A stretch of DNA of 64,000 bases from Sphingobium jiangsuense. Its GTDB lineage: Bacteria; Pseudomonadota; Alphaproteobacteria; Sphingomonadales; Sphingomonadaceae. A model generated the notes under the pieces. The model did not search any database. It was given only the letters and a program-made list of their open reading frames with translations, and was not told the DNA's origin. The first letter of the stretch is position 1. Each line of letters begins with the position of its first letter. The position numbers and the translations under genes were made by a program. Positions 10,271 through 19,559 of the stretch are shown piece after piece. Location of the stretch: assembly GCF_014196495.1 (NCBI RefSeq), contig NZ_JACIDT010000007.1:124001-188000 (forward strand), in the 5' to 3' direction.

Positions 10271-13201
10271 ATGCGACGCCCCACCCCCCGTCTCCGCTCC
10301 CGCATCCTCCGTTCCGCCGCCGCGCTGGCGCTGATCGCCGCGCCCGCCGCCGCCATCCTGACGCCGCCCGCCCCGGCCATGGCGCAGGTCGCGGCCTCGA
10401 CGCTGGTGGACAAGGTGGACATTCCCTATTCCGAATTCACGCTGAAAAACGGTCTGCGCGTGATCGTCCATACCGACCGCAAGGCGCCGATCGTCGCGGT
10501 TTCCGTCTGGTACAATGTCGGCTCCAAGCATGAGCCGCTCGGCAAGACCGGCTTTGCCCATCTGTTCGAGCATCTGATGTTCAACGGCTCCGAAAATGCG
10601 CCGGGCGATTTCTTCGAGCCGCTGCAACAGGTCGGCGCGACCGACTTCAACGGCACGACCTGGTTCGACCGCACCAATTATTTCCAGACCGTGCCGACCA
10701 GCGCGCTGGAAGTGGCGCTGTTCCTCGAAAGCGACCGCATGGGCCATCTGCTCGGCGCGGTGACGCAGGAGAAGCTGGATAACCAGCGCGGCGTCGTCCA
10801 GAACGAGAAGAGACAGGGCGACAACCAGCCCTATGGCATGGTCGAATATGCGCAGCTCGCCGGGTTGCTGCCGCCCGACCATCCCTATGGCCATTCGACC
10901 ATCGGCTCCATGGCGGACCTCGACAAGGCGAGCCTTGCCGACGTGAAGCAATGGTTCACCGATCATTATGGCCCGAACAACGCGATAATCGTGCTGGCGG
11001 GCGATATCGATGCGCCCACCGCGAAGAAGCTCGTCACCAAATATTTCGGCGACATTCCGCGCGGCAAGGCCGTCGCGTCGGTGAAGGTGGACATTCCCAC
11101 CCTTGCCGCGCGCAAGGATCAGGTGCTGAAGGATCGCGTCGCCACCACACGGCTCTATCGCTGGTGGACGGTGCCGGGCCTCAACGACCCGGACAACGCC
11201 CCGCTCGCGGTGGGGGCGAGCGTGCTCGGCGGCCTCGCTTCCTCGCGCCTCGACAATATATTGGTGAAAGACGAGCAACTGGCCGTGCGCGTCACCGCCA
11301 GCCTTCAGGATTTCGCCCAGCTCGGCTTTTTCGAGGTGACGGCGGACGTCAAGCCAGGCGTCGATCCGGCGGTGCTGTCGAAGCGGCTGGACGAGATCCT
11401 CGCCGACTATGTCGCCAAGGGCCCCACCGAGGATGAGGTGAAGCGCGTCGCGATGACCGACGTGTCGGGCCGGATCGGCGGCATGGAGCAGGTCGGCGGC
11501 TTTTCCGGCAAGGCGACGGTGCTGGCCGAAAGCGCGCTCTATTCGGGCAGGCCGGACGACTATAAGAAGAAGATGGCCGCGATCGCCAGCGCCACGCCGG
11601 AAAAGGTGCGCGCTGCCATGGGCAAATGGCTGACCCGACCGGTCTTTGCGCTGTCGGTGGTGCCGGGCGAACGCGACGCCTATGAGGAAGCGGGCGCGGG
11701 CACGGCGGCGGCGGAGCGATCCGGCATCGTTTCCGTCCCGGCGCGCTATCTCGATGAAGGCGAGCAGCCCGCATTGCACCGGCCGAGCGCCGCCGTCGAT
11801 CGCTCCAAACTGCCCGAAGTCGGCACCTTCCCCGAGGTGGATTTCCCCACGGTCGAAACGGCCACGCTGTCCAACGGCATCAAGGTGCATTTCGCCCGCC
11901 GCGACACCGTGCCGACGCTGCGCCTCGCAATCTCCTTCGACGCGGGCAAGGCCGCCGACCCCAGGGACCGGCAGGGCACGCAGGCGCTGATGCTGGCGAT
12001 GCTGAAGGAAGGAACCCGGACCCGCAACAGCATCCAGATCGCCGAGGAGCAGGAAAGGCTGGGTGCGTCGATTTCGGTCGGGGCGTCGCAGGACCGCACC
12101 GTCGTCGGCCTTTATGCGCTCACCCCGAATATCGGCCCGTCGCTCGATCTTCTGGCCGACATCGTCCTCAACCCGGCCTTTGACGCCAAGGAACTGGAGC
12201 GCGTCCGCGCCGCCCAGCTGGCGCAGATCGCGCAGGAGCGGACCCAGCCCGGCAGCATGGCGGCGCGGGCGCTGATCCCGATCCTCTACGGCCCGGATCA
12301 TCCCTATGGCATCGCGGCCAGCGGTTCGGGCGACCCGGATGTGGTGAAGGCGCTTTCCAGCAACGATCTCGCCGCCTTCCACCGCCGCTGGATCCGCGCC
12401 GACACGGCGGAGATATTCGCGGTCGGCGACATGAACCTCGACCAGTTGAAGAAGGAGCTGGAGGCCCGCTTCGCCGCCTGGCCGATGACGCGCGACATGC
12501 CCGGCCGCAAGAATTTCGACGCGGCGCCACCCGCGCCCCAGCCGCGCATCGTGCTGGTCAACCGGCCGCAATCGCCGCAATCCTTCATCTTCGGCGGCAT
12601 GGTGCTCAAGGGCAAGGGCGGCGACGATCTGGTCGATCTGATTTCCGCCAACGACATCATGAGCGGCGATTTCCTCAGCCGCACCAATATGGACCTGCGC
12701 GAAACCAAGGGCTGGTCCTATGGCGTGCGCGGCAGCATCGACCGCAACCGGGAAAGCGTCGCCTATCTGCTGAGCGCCCCGGTGCAGGCGGACAAGACCG
12801 GCGCCAGCATCGCCGCGCTGCGCGAACAGATCACCACCTTCCTGACGACGAAGGGCGTGACGCCGGAGGAACTGCACCGCACCACCAACGGCAGCATTCG
12901 CGAACTGCCCGGCAGCTTCGAGACATCGGGCGCGGTGCTGGGCGAGATGCAGCGCGACGCGCTGCTCGGCCGTCCGTTCGACTATGTCGAGACGCTGGCC
13001 GACCGCTACCGCGCGCAGACCGCGCAGAAGCTGGATCAGACCGCGCGCGGCATGATCGACCCGGCGAAGATGACCTGGGTGGTGGTGGGCGACAGCAGGA
13101 TCGTGCTGCCGCAGCTCAAGGATCTGGGCCTGCCGGTGACGGTCGTCGCGGATGAGGCCGCCGCGCCGCCGCCCGCCGCTACCGCCGCCGCCACGCAATA
13201 A
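10271..13201 (+). CDS. M16 family zinc peptidase, two-domain
   Basis: 976 aa, secreted or periplasmic. A long Arg-rich signal peptide (about residues 1-39, ending PAMAQ) precedes two M16 repeats. The first repeat is catalytic, with the inverted zinc motif HLFEH at residues 97-101 and the downstream Glu in RGVVQNEKRQ; the second repeat (from about residue 520) lacks HxxEH, as usual for the closed-chamber partner half. The substrate is unknown. An AAGGAAAGAA ribosome-binding site lies just upstream. Probably monocistronic or paired with the small gene 20 nt downstream. Confidence 0.93.
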   Translation: MRRPTPRLRSRILRSAAALALIAAPAAAILTPPAPAMAQVAASTLVDKVDIPYSEFTLKNGLRVIVHTDRKAPIVAVSVWYNVGSKHEPLGKTGFAHLFEHLMFNGSENAPGDFFEPLQQVGATDFNGTTWFDRTNYFQTVPTSALEVALFLESDRMGHLLGAVTQEKLDNQRGVVQNEKRQGDNQPYGMVEYAQLAGLLPPDHPYGHSTIGSMADLDKASLADVKQWFTDHYGPNNAIIVLAGDIDAPTAKKLVTKYFGDIPRGKAVASVKVDIPTLAARKDQVLKDRVATTRLYRWWTVPGLNDPDNAPLAVGASVLGGLASSRLDNILVKDEQLAVRVTASLQDFAQLGFFEVTADVKPGVDPAVLSKRLDEILADYVAKGPTEDEVKRVAMTDVSGRIGGMEQVGGFSGKATVLAESALYSGRPDDYKKKMAAIASATPEKVRAAMGKWLTRPVFALSVVPGERDAYEEAGAGTAAAERSGIVSVPARYLDEGEQPALHRPSAAVDRSKLPEVGTFPEVDFPTVETATLSNGIKVHFARRDTVPTLRLAISFDAGKAADPRDRQGTQALMLAMLKEGTRTRNSIQIAEEQERLGASISVGASQDRTVVGLYALTPNIGPSLDLLADIVLNPAFDAKELERVRAAQLAQIAQERTQPGSMAARALIPILYGPDHPYGIAASGSGDPDVVKALSSNDLAAFHRRWIRADTAEIFAVGDMNLDQLKKELEARFAAWPMTRDMPGRKNFDAAPPAPQPRIVLVNRPQSPQSFIFGGMVLKGKGGDDLVDLISANDIMSGDFLSRTNMDLRETKGWSYGVRGSIDRNRESVAYLLSAPVQADKTGASIAALREQITTFLTTKGVTPEELHRTTNGSIRELPGSFETSGAVLGEMQRDALLGRPFDYVETLADRYRAQTAQKLDQTARGMIDPAKMTWVVVGDSRIVLPQLKDLGLPVTVVADEAAAPPPAATAAATQ

Positions 13202-13220
13202 GACGAGAGGGAGAACCACA

Positions 13221-13523
13221 ATGGCATCTGTCGATGGCGCCTATGACTGCATCACCAAGACGCCGATGGGCGACCAGAAGAGCGTGTTCACCGTCATCAG
13301 CAAGGACGGCGCCTTCCACGGCACCAATGCGGGCACGCTCGGCTCGCTCGACGTGCAGGACGGCCGGGTGGACGGCAACCGCCTGACATGGAAGATGGAA
13401 ATGGTGCTGCCCATGCCGATGACGCTGGAATGCGAGGCGGTGGTCGAGGGCGATACGCTGACCGGCACCATCCAGGCCGGTGCCTTCGGCGCGATGGCGA
13501 TGACGGGCACCCGGCGGAGCTGA
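13221..13523 (+). CDS. Small conserved protein, beta-rich
   Basis: 100 aa, beginning MASVDGAYDCITKTPMGDQK after a GAGGGAGAA ribosome-binding site. The repeated short strands (GSLDVQDGRVDGNRLTWKME, TLECEAVVEGDTLTGTIQAG) suggest a small beta-barrel or lipocalin-like fold that could bind a hydrophobic ligand. No signal peptide and no catalytic motif are apparent. It is 19 nt after the M16 peptidase. Function not known. Confidence 0.75.
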   Translation: MASVDGAYDCITKTPMGDQKSVFTVISKDGAFHGTNAGTLGSLDVQDGRVDGNRLTWKMEMVLPMPMTLECEAVVEGDTLTGTIQAGAFGAMAMTGTRRS

Positions 13524-13565
13524 GCCGCCGCCCGGCGCAAGACGGAACGAGAAGGGGGGAAGCAT

Positions 13566-14093
13566 ATGCAAGAACAAGCCGTGCTCAAATATAACGGGGT
13601 GGCGAGGACCCTGCACTGGATCATCGCGCTCGCCATCATCACCGAGATCGTGCTGGGGCTGGGGAACGACGCGTTCCGCGACAGCTTCCCCGCCATGCCG
13701 ATCCACAAGGCGATCGGCATCACGATTCTGGCGCTAAGCCTGTTTCGCCTCTACTGGCGCATCAGCCACCCGGCGCCGCCCCTGCCCGCGGCCATGCCGC
13801 GCTGGCAGGTCGGGCTGGCCCACGGGCTGCACTGGCTGTTCTACGCGATGATCATCGCGGTGCCGATGAGCGGCTGGATCATGTCCTCTGCCGGTCCCTA
13901 TCCGCTCCAGTGGTTGGGCCTGTTCGACATTCCCAAATGGCCGGTGATGAAGGACAGTCCGCTGGCAGAGGCCGCCCATGCCGGGCATGAGGTGATGGGC
14001 AAGCTGTTCATCCCCCTCATCCTGCTGCATGTCGGGGCCGCGCTTTACCACCAGTTCGTGGTCCGGGACGGGGTGCTGCGGCGGATGCTGTGA
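13566..14093 (+). CDS. Cytochrome b561 family protein
   Basis: 175 aa with four hydrophobic segments. Histidines suited to ligate two b-hemes lie in the membrane helices: His17 (ARTLHWIIAL), His47 (MPIHKAIGI), His86/His89 (AHGLHWLFYA) and His141/His155 (GHEVMGK, LLHVGAALYH). Such proteins move electrons between quinol and periplasmic or superoxide acceptors. The start follows an AGAAGGGGGGAAG ribosome-binding site. Confidence 0.9.
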   Translation: MQEQAVLKYNGVARTLHWIIALAIITEIVLGLGNDAFRDSFPAMPIHKAIGITILALSLFRLYWRISHPAPPLPAAMPRWQVGLAHGLHWLFYAMIIAVPMSGWIMSSAGPYPLQWLGLFDIPKWPVMKDSPLAEAAHAGHEVMGKLFIPLILLHVGAALYHQFVVRDGVLRRML

Positions 14094-14139
14094 CCGGGCG
14101 GCTGGGCGAGCCCCAGCCTCCTTTCGCCCGTCTTCGGGG

Positions 14140-14233
14140 GTAAACAGTTGTAAACCCCGCGGCGGTGCGGCATGACTCCTGCGAACGGGGCCCATAGACC
14201 AGCCGCGTGAGACAGGTGCTTACAGTTGTAAAA
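14140..14233 (+). promoter_or_regulatory. Paired direct repeats upstream of OmpR-type regulator
   Basis: Two copies of ACAGTTGTAAA stand 78 nt apart in the leader of the response-regulator gene. The first is a 10-bp-spaced tandem, GTAAAC-AGTT-GTAAAC (14140-14155); the second is GCTTAC-AGTT-GTAAAA (14218-14233), ending about 9 nt before the start codon. Half-sites spaced by one helical turn are what OmpR/PhoB-type proteins bind, so an autoregulatory operator is plausible. This is inferred from the pattern only. Confidence 0.5.
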
Positions 14234-14242
14234 AGGGTCGGC

Positions 14243-14944
14243 ATGCGCGTTGCTGTGGCAGATGATGAAGAAGCGGTTCGGAGCTATCTGTCGTCGATAC
14301 TGACCGGAGCGGGGCACAGCTGCACCACCTTCCGCACCGCGCGGGAGGTGATGAACGCGCTGCAACGCGACACGTTCGACCTGGCGATCATCGACTGGAT
14401 CATGCCGGGGACCGACGGGCTGGAGATCGTCCAGTGGGCGCGCGCCACCCTTTCCCCCTGCCCGCCCATCATCATGCTGACCGGCCGGTCCGACAATGAG
14501 GATATCGCCCGCGCGCTCAACAGCGGGGCGGACGATTATATCGTCAAGCCGAGCGCGGCCAACGTCATCCTCGCGCGGATCGACGCGGTGCTGCGCCGGT
14601 CCGCGCCCCAGCCGGAGCCGCAGGCGCGGACGGAGGAATTCGGCCCCTACCGCTTCGACCGGATGACCAACAGCGTCCTGCTGGGGGAGGAGGAGATCGC
14701 GCTGACCTCCCGCGAGTTCGCGCTTGCCCTGCTGTTCTTCCGCAGCCCCAACCGGGCCTTTTCGCGCGCCTATATATTGGAAACGCTGTGGCACAGCGTG
14801 CCCGACCTGCCCACCCGGACGCTGGACATGCATATCTCCCGCATCCGGTCCAAGCTGCGGCTGGGGCCGGAAAACGGCTATCGCCTCCAAACCATCTTCG
14901 GCCACGGCTATCGGCTGGAGCTCTTCGACGAGGACGGCCGGTGA
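14243..14944 (+). CDS. OmpR-family response regulator
   Basis: 233 aa from ATG with AAAAGGG ribosome-binding site (MRVAVADDEEAVRSYL). The receiver domain has the acidic pair at the N-terminus, phospho-acceptor Asp51 (IIDWIMPGTDG), Thr in IIMLTGRSD and Lys in IVKPSAA. The C-terminal winged helix (about residues 130-230) includes LTSREFALALLFF, RTLDMHISRIRSKL and the LQTIFGHGYRL wing. Its partner is very likely the CHASE2 kinase two genes downstream; the stop codon overlaps the next start (GTGA). Confidence 0.93.
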   Translation: MRVAVADDEEAVRSYLSSILTGAGHSCTTFRTAREVMNALQRDTFDLAIIDWIMPGTDGLEIVQWARATLSPCPPIIMLTGRSDNEDIARALNSGADDYIVKPSAANVILARIDAVLRRSAPQPEPQARTEEFGPYRFDRMTNSVLLGEEEIALTSREFALALLFFRSPNRAFSRAYILETLWHSVPDLPTRTLDMHISRIRSKLRLGPENGYRLQTIFGHGYRLELFDEDGR

Positions 14945-16395
14945 CGCGTTTCTCCCTCCCCGCGCTGCGCCTGCCGCCCGCGCGGTTCGCCCTGCTGGCG
15001 CTGGTGCCGGCGCTGCTCGCCGGAACGGCCGCCGCGCAGGGGACTTCCGCAGGGTCGGGCGCAGGGTCGGGCGCGGGGGCGAGGACGGCGGCGCCTGCCC
15101 CCGTTTCCGCGCATATGGGGGAGGACGGCGCGGTCCGCTATGTGGTGCGCAAGGGCGACACGCTCTACGATCTCGCGCGGAAATATATGACGAGGCCGGA
15201 TCATTGGCGCCCGGTGCAGCGCCTGAACCGGATAGCCGACCCGCTCAGGCTGACGCCGGGCACGACGCTGATCCTGCCCGCCAACCTGCTCGCGCCGCTG
15301 CCTCTGACCGCCCGCATCGCCACCTTCAAGGGGACGGGCACCATAGAGGACGGCAAGGGCGCCACCACGCCGCTCGCGGTCGATCGGGTCGTCATCCCCG
15401 GCATGGTCATCGAAACCGGCCGTGGCAGCTTCGCCACGCTGCAACTGTCCAACGGGTCGCGCCTCACCCTGCCCTCACAGACGCGCCTGCGGGTGATGAC
15501 CATCCGCCGTTTCCGGCTGAACGACATGGTCGACGTCAATTTCCTGCTGGAAAAAGGCCGCATCGAAACCAGGGCCGCGCCGCTCGGCGAAAGCGGCGGG
15601 CGCTATCGCATCCGCACGCCCATCGCCGTGTCGGCGGTGCGCGGCACCACCTTCCGCGCCGCCTATGAAGGCGCCGGCGCGCCCTCCCTGACCGAGGTGA
15701 TAGAGGGGACGGTCGCGGTCAGCGCGGGCAAGGCGACCGAAACCGTCAACGAGGCTTTCGGCGCCACCGTTTCCCCGCAAGGCGCCGTCGCCGCCGAGGC
15801 GCTGCTCCCCGCCCCCGCGCTGCTGCGGCCGGGCCGGGTGCAGACCGACCCGCAGCTGAGCTTCGCGCTGGAGCCGCTGCCGGGGGCCGTGGGCTATCAT
15901 GTCCAGATCGCGCGCGATGCGGGCTTCCTGGAAATGGAGCAGGAAGCCTATTCGAAGGAGCCGGAGATCCGGCTCGAGTCCGTCGACAATGGCCGCTGGT
16001 TCGTGCGCGTTTCCGCGCTGGCCGCCAACGGGCTGGAGGGCATGCCGCGCACCTACGGCATGCGGCGGGTGCTGATCGGGCTGAACGCCTCTTCCGGCAA
16101 GGCGGACGACGGCTATCGCTTCCGCTGGGCCAGCGCCGAGACGGGCGGCACGCGCTATTATCAGTTCCGCCTGCGGCCCGAACGGCCCGGCGCGCCGCCG
16201 CTGGTGGACGAAACCGGCCTGACCGACGACGCGATCACCCTTTCCGACCTGCCGCCCGGCACCTATCGCTGGAGCGTCGGCGTGCAGCACTATCTGGATG
16301 GCGAGAGCACTATCGCCTGGTTGCCGGAGCAGACGCTGACGGTCGAGGCGGAGGAAGGCACCAACGGTCCGGGCGCGCCGCCGGGCACGAAGTGA
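14941..16395 (+). CDS. Secreted LysM-FecR domain protein
   Basis: 484 aa from a GTG overlapping the regulator stop. A signal peptide (about residues 1-32) leads into a Gly/Ala linker, a LysM peptidoglycan-binding module (about 66-114, YVVRKGDTLYDLARKYM), then a FecR domain (about 150-262, including TPIAVSAVRGTTFRAAYEG). The rest (about 290-480) looks like fibronectin-like strands with repeated FRWASAETGG/YRWSVGVQ motifs. It probably samples the periplasm or cell wall. It sits between a response regulator and a histidine kinase and may be the input of that system. Confidence 0.88.
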   Translation: MTRFSLPALRLPPARFALLALVPALLAGTAAAQGTSAGSGAGSGAGARTAAPAPVSAHMGEDGAVRYVVRKGDTLYDLARKYMTRPDHWRPVQRLNRIADPLRLTPGTTLILPANLLAPLPLTARIATFKGTGTIEDGKGATTPLAVDRVVIPGMVIETGRGSFATLQLSNGSRLTLPSQTRLRVMTIRRFRLNDMVDVNFLLEKGRIETRAAPLGESGGRYRIRTPIAVSAVRGTTFRAAYEGAGAPSLTEVIEGTVAVSAGKATETVNEAFGATVSPQGAVAAEALLPAPALLRPGRVQTDPQLSFALEPLPGAVGYHVQIARDAGFLEMEQEAYSKEPEIRLESVDNGRWFVRVSALAANGLEGMPRTYGMRRVLIGLNASSGKADDGYRFRWASAETGGTRYYQFRLRPERPGAPPLVDETGLTDDAITLSDLPPGTYRWSVGVQHYLDGESTIAWLPEQTLTVEAEEGTNGPGAPPGTK

Positions 16396-16399
16396 CATC

Positions 16400-18355
16400 G
16401 TGCAGCGCGGACGCCTGTTCATCGAATGGCTGCTGATCGGGCTGTGCGCGAGTCTTGCGATGCTGCTGGCGGGGCGCAGCCCGGTGATCGAGCGGGCCGA
16501 CCGCCTCGTCTACGACATGGCCGCGCCACTTTACGCCGCACCCGCCGACGACCGCCTGCTGGTCGTGCAGATCGACGACGACGCGCTGGCGGCGCTGGGC
16601 CGCTGGCCATGGCCGCGCACGCTCCATGCCGATGCGCTGCACCGGCTGAAGGCCGCGGCGCCCGCCGCCATCCTCTACGACATATTGTTCATCGAACCCT
16701 CGCCGCAGGACGGGGCGCTCGCCGATGCGGTCGGGGGCAGCCCGCCCGTCTATCTGCCGATGCTGTTCGAGGTGCCGGGGCCGGATGGCGCGCCATGGCT
16801 GATCCGGCGCCCGGCGGAACCGATCGCCGGGGCCGCCGCCGGGATCGGCACGGCCAATCTCTCGCTCGACAGCGACGGGCGCGCGCGCAGCATCATGCTG
16901 GCCACGCCGGACGGCAGGCAGGTGCTGCCGCACATGGCCGAGCTGGCCTATCGCAGGCTGACGGGCCACCCCTCCCCCGCCTTCGCGCGGACGCAGGCCG
17001 ATGCGGAGGCGGTGCACGTCCCGTTCCTACCCCCCGGCAGCTTCCGCACCGTCAGCCTGCTGCAAGTGCTGCGGGACGAGGTGCCCGCCGATTTCCTGCA
17101 CAACAAGGTGCTGCTGGTCGGCGGCGCGGCGGAGGGGCTGGGCGACATCCATACGGTTTCCACCGCATGGACCGGCCGCATGCCGGGCATAGAGGTGCAG
17201 GCGAACCTGCTCTCCAGCCTGCTGGCGGACCGGTTCGTCACCCCGCTGCCGCCGGTCGCGCTGTTCCTGCTGTCCATCCTGCCGCTCTGGGGGTTGCTGG
17301 TCGCCTTCTGGCGCCTGTCGCCCGCCATGGGGCTGCTACTGTCGATCGGCGCGATGCTGGCGATCGTCGCCGGGTCGGTGGCCGCGCTGGCGCTGGGCGG
17401 ATGGTGGTTTCCGCCGGTGGCCGCGCTGTTCGGCATCATCCTCGTCTATCCGCTCTGGGGCTGGCGGCGGCTGTCGGCCGTGACCCGCTTCATGGAGAAT
17501 GAGGTCAAGGCGCTGCTCGCCCAGACCGGCATCAGCGATCCCGGCCCCGGCCAGCGCTGGCGCAGCGACCGGGTGGCGAGCGACGCCGGGCGGCTGCATC
17601 AGGTGATCGCGATCATGCAGCGCAACGCGCGGGAGCGGGAGGAGATGCTGCAATTCCTTTCCCACGACATGCGCTCGCCGCAGGCCGCGATCCTCGCGCT
17701 GCTGGAGAGCAAGGGCGATCCGGCGACGGACCCGCCGCTACGCGACCGCATAGCCCGGCTGGCCGAGCAGACGCTGCGTCTGGCCGACGATTTCGTGCAG
17801 CTCGCCCGGCTGCAATCCCGCCCCGCCCGGCGCGACCCGGTCGACATGGCGGATGCGATGGCGCAGGCGGCCGACATGATCTGGCCGCGCGCGAAGAACC
17901 GCAACGTCCGCCTGATCCGCGAGGATAGCGAGGCCCCCGGCGGCACGCGCGACGGCTGGCCCGGCCTGTGGGTGATGGGCGATGCCGAGGCGCTGGTCCG
18001 CGCGCTCTGCAATCTGCTGGGCAATGCGGTGGAGGCGTCCCCGGCGGGCGGCATGGTCCACCATGGGGTGCGGCAGGACGGCGGGCGGATCGTCGCCCAT
18101 GTCGCAGATCAAGGCCCCGGCCTGTCGCCGGAGCGCCGCGCCGACCCGTTCGCGCGCTTCGGCTACAGCGCGTCGGGCGGCAAGGGCGGCAGCGGCCTCG
18201 GCCTCGCCTATGTCGCGACGGTGGCGGAACGCCATGGGGGCAGTGCCGCTTATGAGGATGCCGAGGGGGGCGGCGCGCACTTTTCCCTGAGCCTGCCCGC
18301 CGCGCCGCCTGACGAGGACGGCATGGGTGGGGAGGACAGCCTCAATCGGGGATAG
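16400..18355 (+). CDS. CHASE2-domain sensor histidine kinase
   Basis: 651 aa from GTG. After one N-terminal membrane helix comes an extracytoplasmic CHASE2 domain (about 30-270; LLVVQIDDDALAALGRWPWPR is characteristic), then three membrane helices (about 278-350), a HisKA dimerisation domain with the acceptor His at residue 422 (FLSHDMRSPQAA), and an HATPase domain (N-box LCNLLGNAVEASP, G1 DQGPGLSP, G2 GSGLGLAYV). It should phosphorylate the OmpR-type regulator in the same operon. The 3' end overlaps the convergent lipoprotein gene by 14 nt. Confidence 0.92.
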   Translation: MQRGRLFIEWLLIGLCASLAMLLAGRSPVIERADRLVYDMAAPLYAAPADDRLLVVQIDDDALAALGRWPWPRTLHADALHRLKAAAPAAILYDILFIEPSPQDGALADAVGGSPPVYLPMLFEVPGPDGAPWLIRRPAEPIAGAAAGIGTANLSLDSDGRARSIMLATPDGRQVLPHMAELAYRRLTGHPSPAFARTQADAEAVHVPFLPPGSFRTVSLLQVLRDEVPADFLHNKVLLVGGAAEGLGDIHTVSTAWTGRMPGIEVQANLLSSLLADRFVTPLPPVALFLLSILPLWGLLVAFWRLSPAMGLLLSIGAMLAIVAGSVAALALGGWWFPPVAALFGIILVYPLWGWRRLSAVTRFMENEVKALLAQTGISDPGPGQRWRSDRVASDAGRLHQVIAIMQRNAREREEMLQFLSHDMRSPQAAILALLESKGDPATDPPLRDRIARLAEQTLRLADDFVQLARLQSRPARRDPVDMADAMAQAADMIWPRAKNRNVRLIREDSEAPGGTRDGWPGLWVMGDAEALVRALCNLLGNAVEASPAGGMVHHGVRQDGGRIVAHVADQGPGLSPERRADPFARFGYSASGGKGGSGLGLAYVATVAERHGGSAAYEDAEGGGAHFSLSLPAAPPDEDGMGGEDSLNRG

Positions 18356-18884
18356 GGCTGGTTTCCGTGCGTTGCCCCTTGGGGGCCGCGAGGTCGGCAA
18401 GCGCCGTTTCGGCGAGGCGCGGCATCACCTGATCGAAGGCCGCGCGGCAATGCGCCTCCTCGGCGCTGCCGCCGTAAAGCTTCCGCCCGGTCGCGCTGTC
18501 GGTCATGCTGACGGTCAGCCGGATCAGCCGGGGCCGGCAGGGAAACAGCCCGCCGCGCTTCGGGGCGGGGGACAGCGCATCGTCGCCGCGCGTCTGAAGC
18601 GCGATCCGGCCCGGCCGCTCCGCCACGCCGATGGAAAGCATGACCGGCGCCTGATCGGCGAAGCGAAAGCCCCTTTCCTGCAAGCGGCCCGCAACCGCCT
18701 CCTTCACACGGGCGAGGAGAGGATCGGGCGCGGCGTCGTCCGCCTCCGCCTGCCACATCAGGAGCGGCGTGCCGGTCACCCCGGCGCCGTCGGAGCGGAT
18801 GCGCGTTTCCACCCGGCTGGAACATCCGTTCAAACCCAGTGCCAGCAGGCACAGCCCCGCATAAGTGCCAAATCGGACAGACAT
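18342..18884 (-). CDS. Conserved hypothetical lipoprotein
   Basis: 180 aa. The signal sequence ends in lipobox LGLNGC (Cys about residue 21). No enzyme motif is seen; GYSRK-type repeats are absent, but TVSMTDSATGRKLYGGSAEE resembles the C-terminal part of small periplasmic DUF4136-like lipoproteins. That is only a resemblance. It converges on, and overlaps, the CHASE2 kinase gene by 14 nt. Confidence 0.75.
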   Translation of the reverse strand: MSVRFGTYAGLCLLALGLNGCSSRVETRIRSDGAGVTGTPLLMWQAEADDAAPDPLLARVKEAVAGRLQERGFRFADQAPVMLSIGVAERPGRIALQTRGDDALSPAPKRGGLFPCRPRLIRLTVSMTDSATGRKLYGGSAEEAHCRAAFDQVMPRLAETALADLAAPKGQRTETSPIPD

Positions 18885-18986
18885 GGCCCCGCCATAGCCG
18901 CAAACCGTCCCCGCCGCCAGCCATGTCGGCGGCGTTCATGGCGGCAGCGGGGCATCGCAGCCCAAGTCCCGGTCAGTCCGGGCCGG

Positions 18987-19346
18987 TCAGACGGTAAAGC
19001 TCTCCCCGCATCCGCAGGAGCCGGTGGCGTTGGGGTTGTTGAACACGAAGCCGGCGGTGAAATCGTCCTCGCGCCATTCCATCGTGCTGCCGACCAGATA
19101 GAGCACCGACGCGCCGTCGATGTAGAAGGTGCCGCCCGGCGTTTCGATCTTCTCGTCGAGCGGGGATTCCTCGCTCACATAATCGACCGAATAGGCAAGG
19201 CCGGAGCAGCCCCGGCGCGGGGTGGAAAGCTTGACGCCGATCGTCCCTTCCGGCGCCTTCGCCATCAGCTCGGCGATGCGCTGCTGCGCCGAGGGCGTCA
19301 GCGTCACGGCCGCCGGGCGGGCGCGGGTGGATGTCGGTGCGGTCAT
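18987..19346 (-). CDS. sufA: Iron-sulfur carrier of the HesB/IscA family
   Basis: 119 aa from MTAPTSTRAR, chosen over an upstream in-frame ATG because of an AGAGG ribosome-binding site and family length. A-type carriers hold a Fe-S cluster for transfer to apoproteins using three cysteines, seen here in RRGCSGLAY and in GSCGCGESF at the C-terminus. It is the last gene of the suf operon, separated from sufT by 211 nt that carry an inverted-repeat element. Confidence 0.93.
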   Translation of the reverse strand: MTAPTSTRARPAAVTLTPSAQQRIAELMAKAPEGTIGVKLSTPRRGCSGLAYSVDYVSEESPLDEKIETPGGTFYIDGASVLYLVGSTMEWREDDFTAGFVFNNPNATGSCGCGESFTV

Positions 19347-19416
19347 ATCGTCAAACCTCTTTCTGCTTCCATCATGCGGATATGGGGAGCGGAATCCATT
19401 CACCAAGATATTCGCG

Positions 19417-19559
19417 AGGGCGAGGCGACATTCAGTTCAGGTGGAGCCGAGAGGCGTGATATCCGAGCATCGGAGCGCAGCGACCTAAAGGGTCGTGAGA
19501 ACCGAAGCACAGCATAGCACGCTTCGCAGGCCCGCATGGGCTGAATGTCGCCTCGCCCT
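19417..19559. repeat. Inverted-repeat element between sufT and sufA
   Basis: Perfect 19-bp arms (19417-19435 and 19541-19559; left arm AGGGCGAGGCGACATTCAG) bound a 105-nt spacer with internal hairpins such as CGACC-TAAA-GGGTCG. The right arm runs into the sufT stop codon. Long arms with a structured centre resemble a small palindromic mobile element (MITE- or REP-like). In the operon transcript the arms would fold into a stem that could block 3'-5' decay or reduce expression of sufA. No coding capacity is visible. Confidence 0.75.

Noticed and set aside
9923-13219. 1098-residue minus-strand open frame
   Set aside because: Lies opposite the M16 peptidase, rnhA and neighbours; the translation has no motif and reflects high GC codon shadowing.
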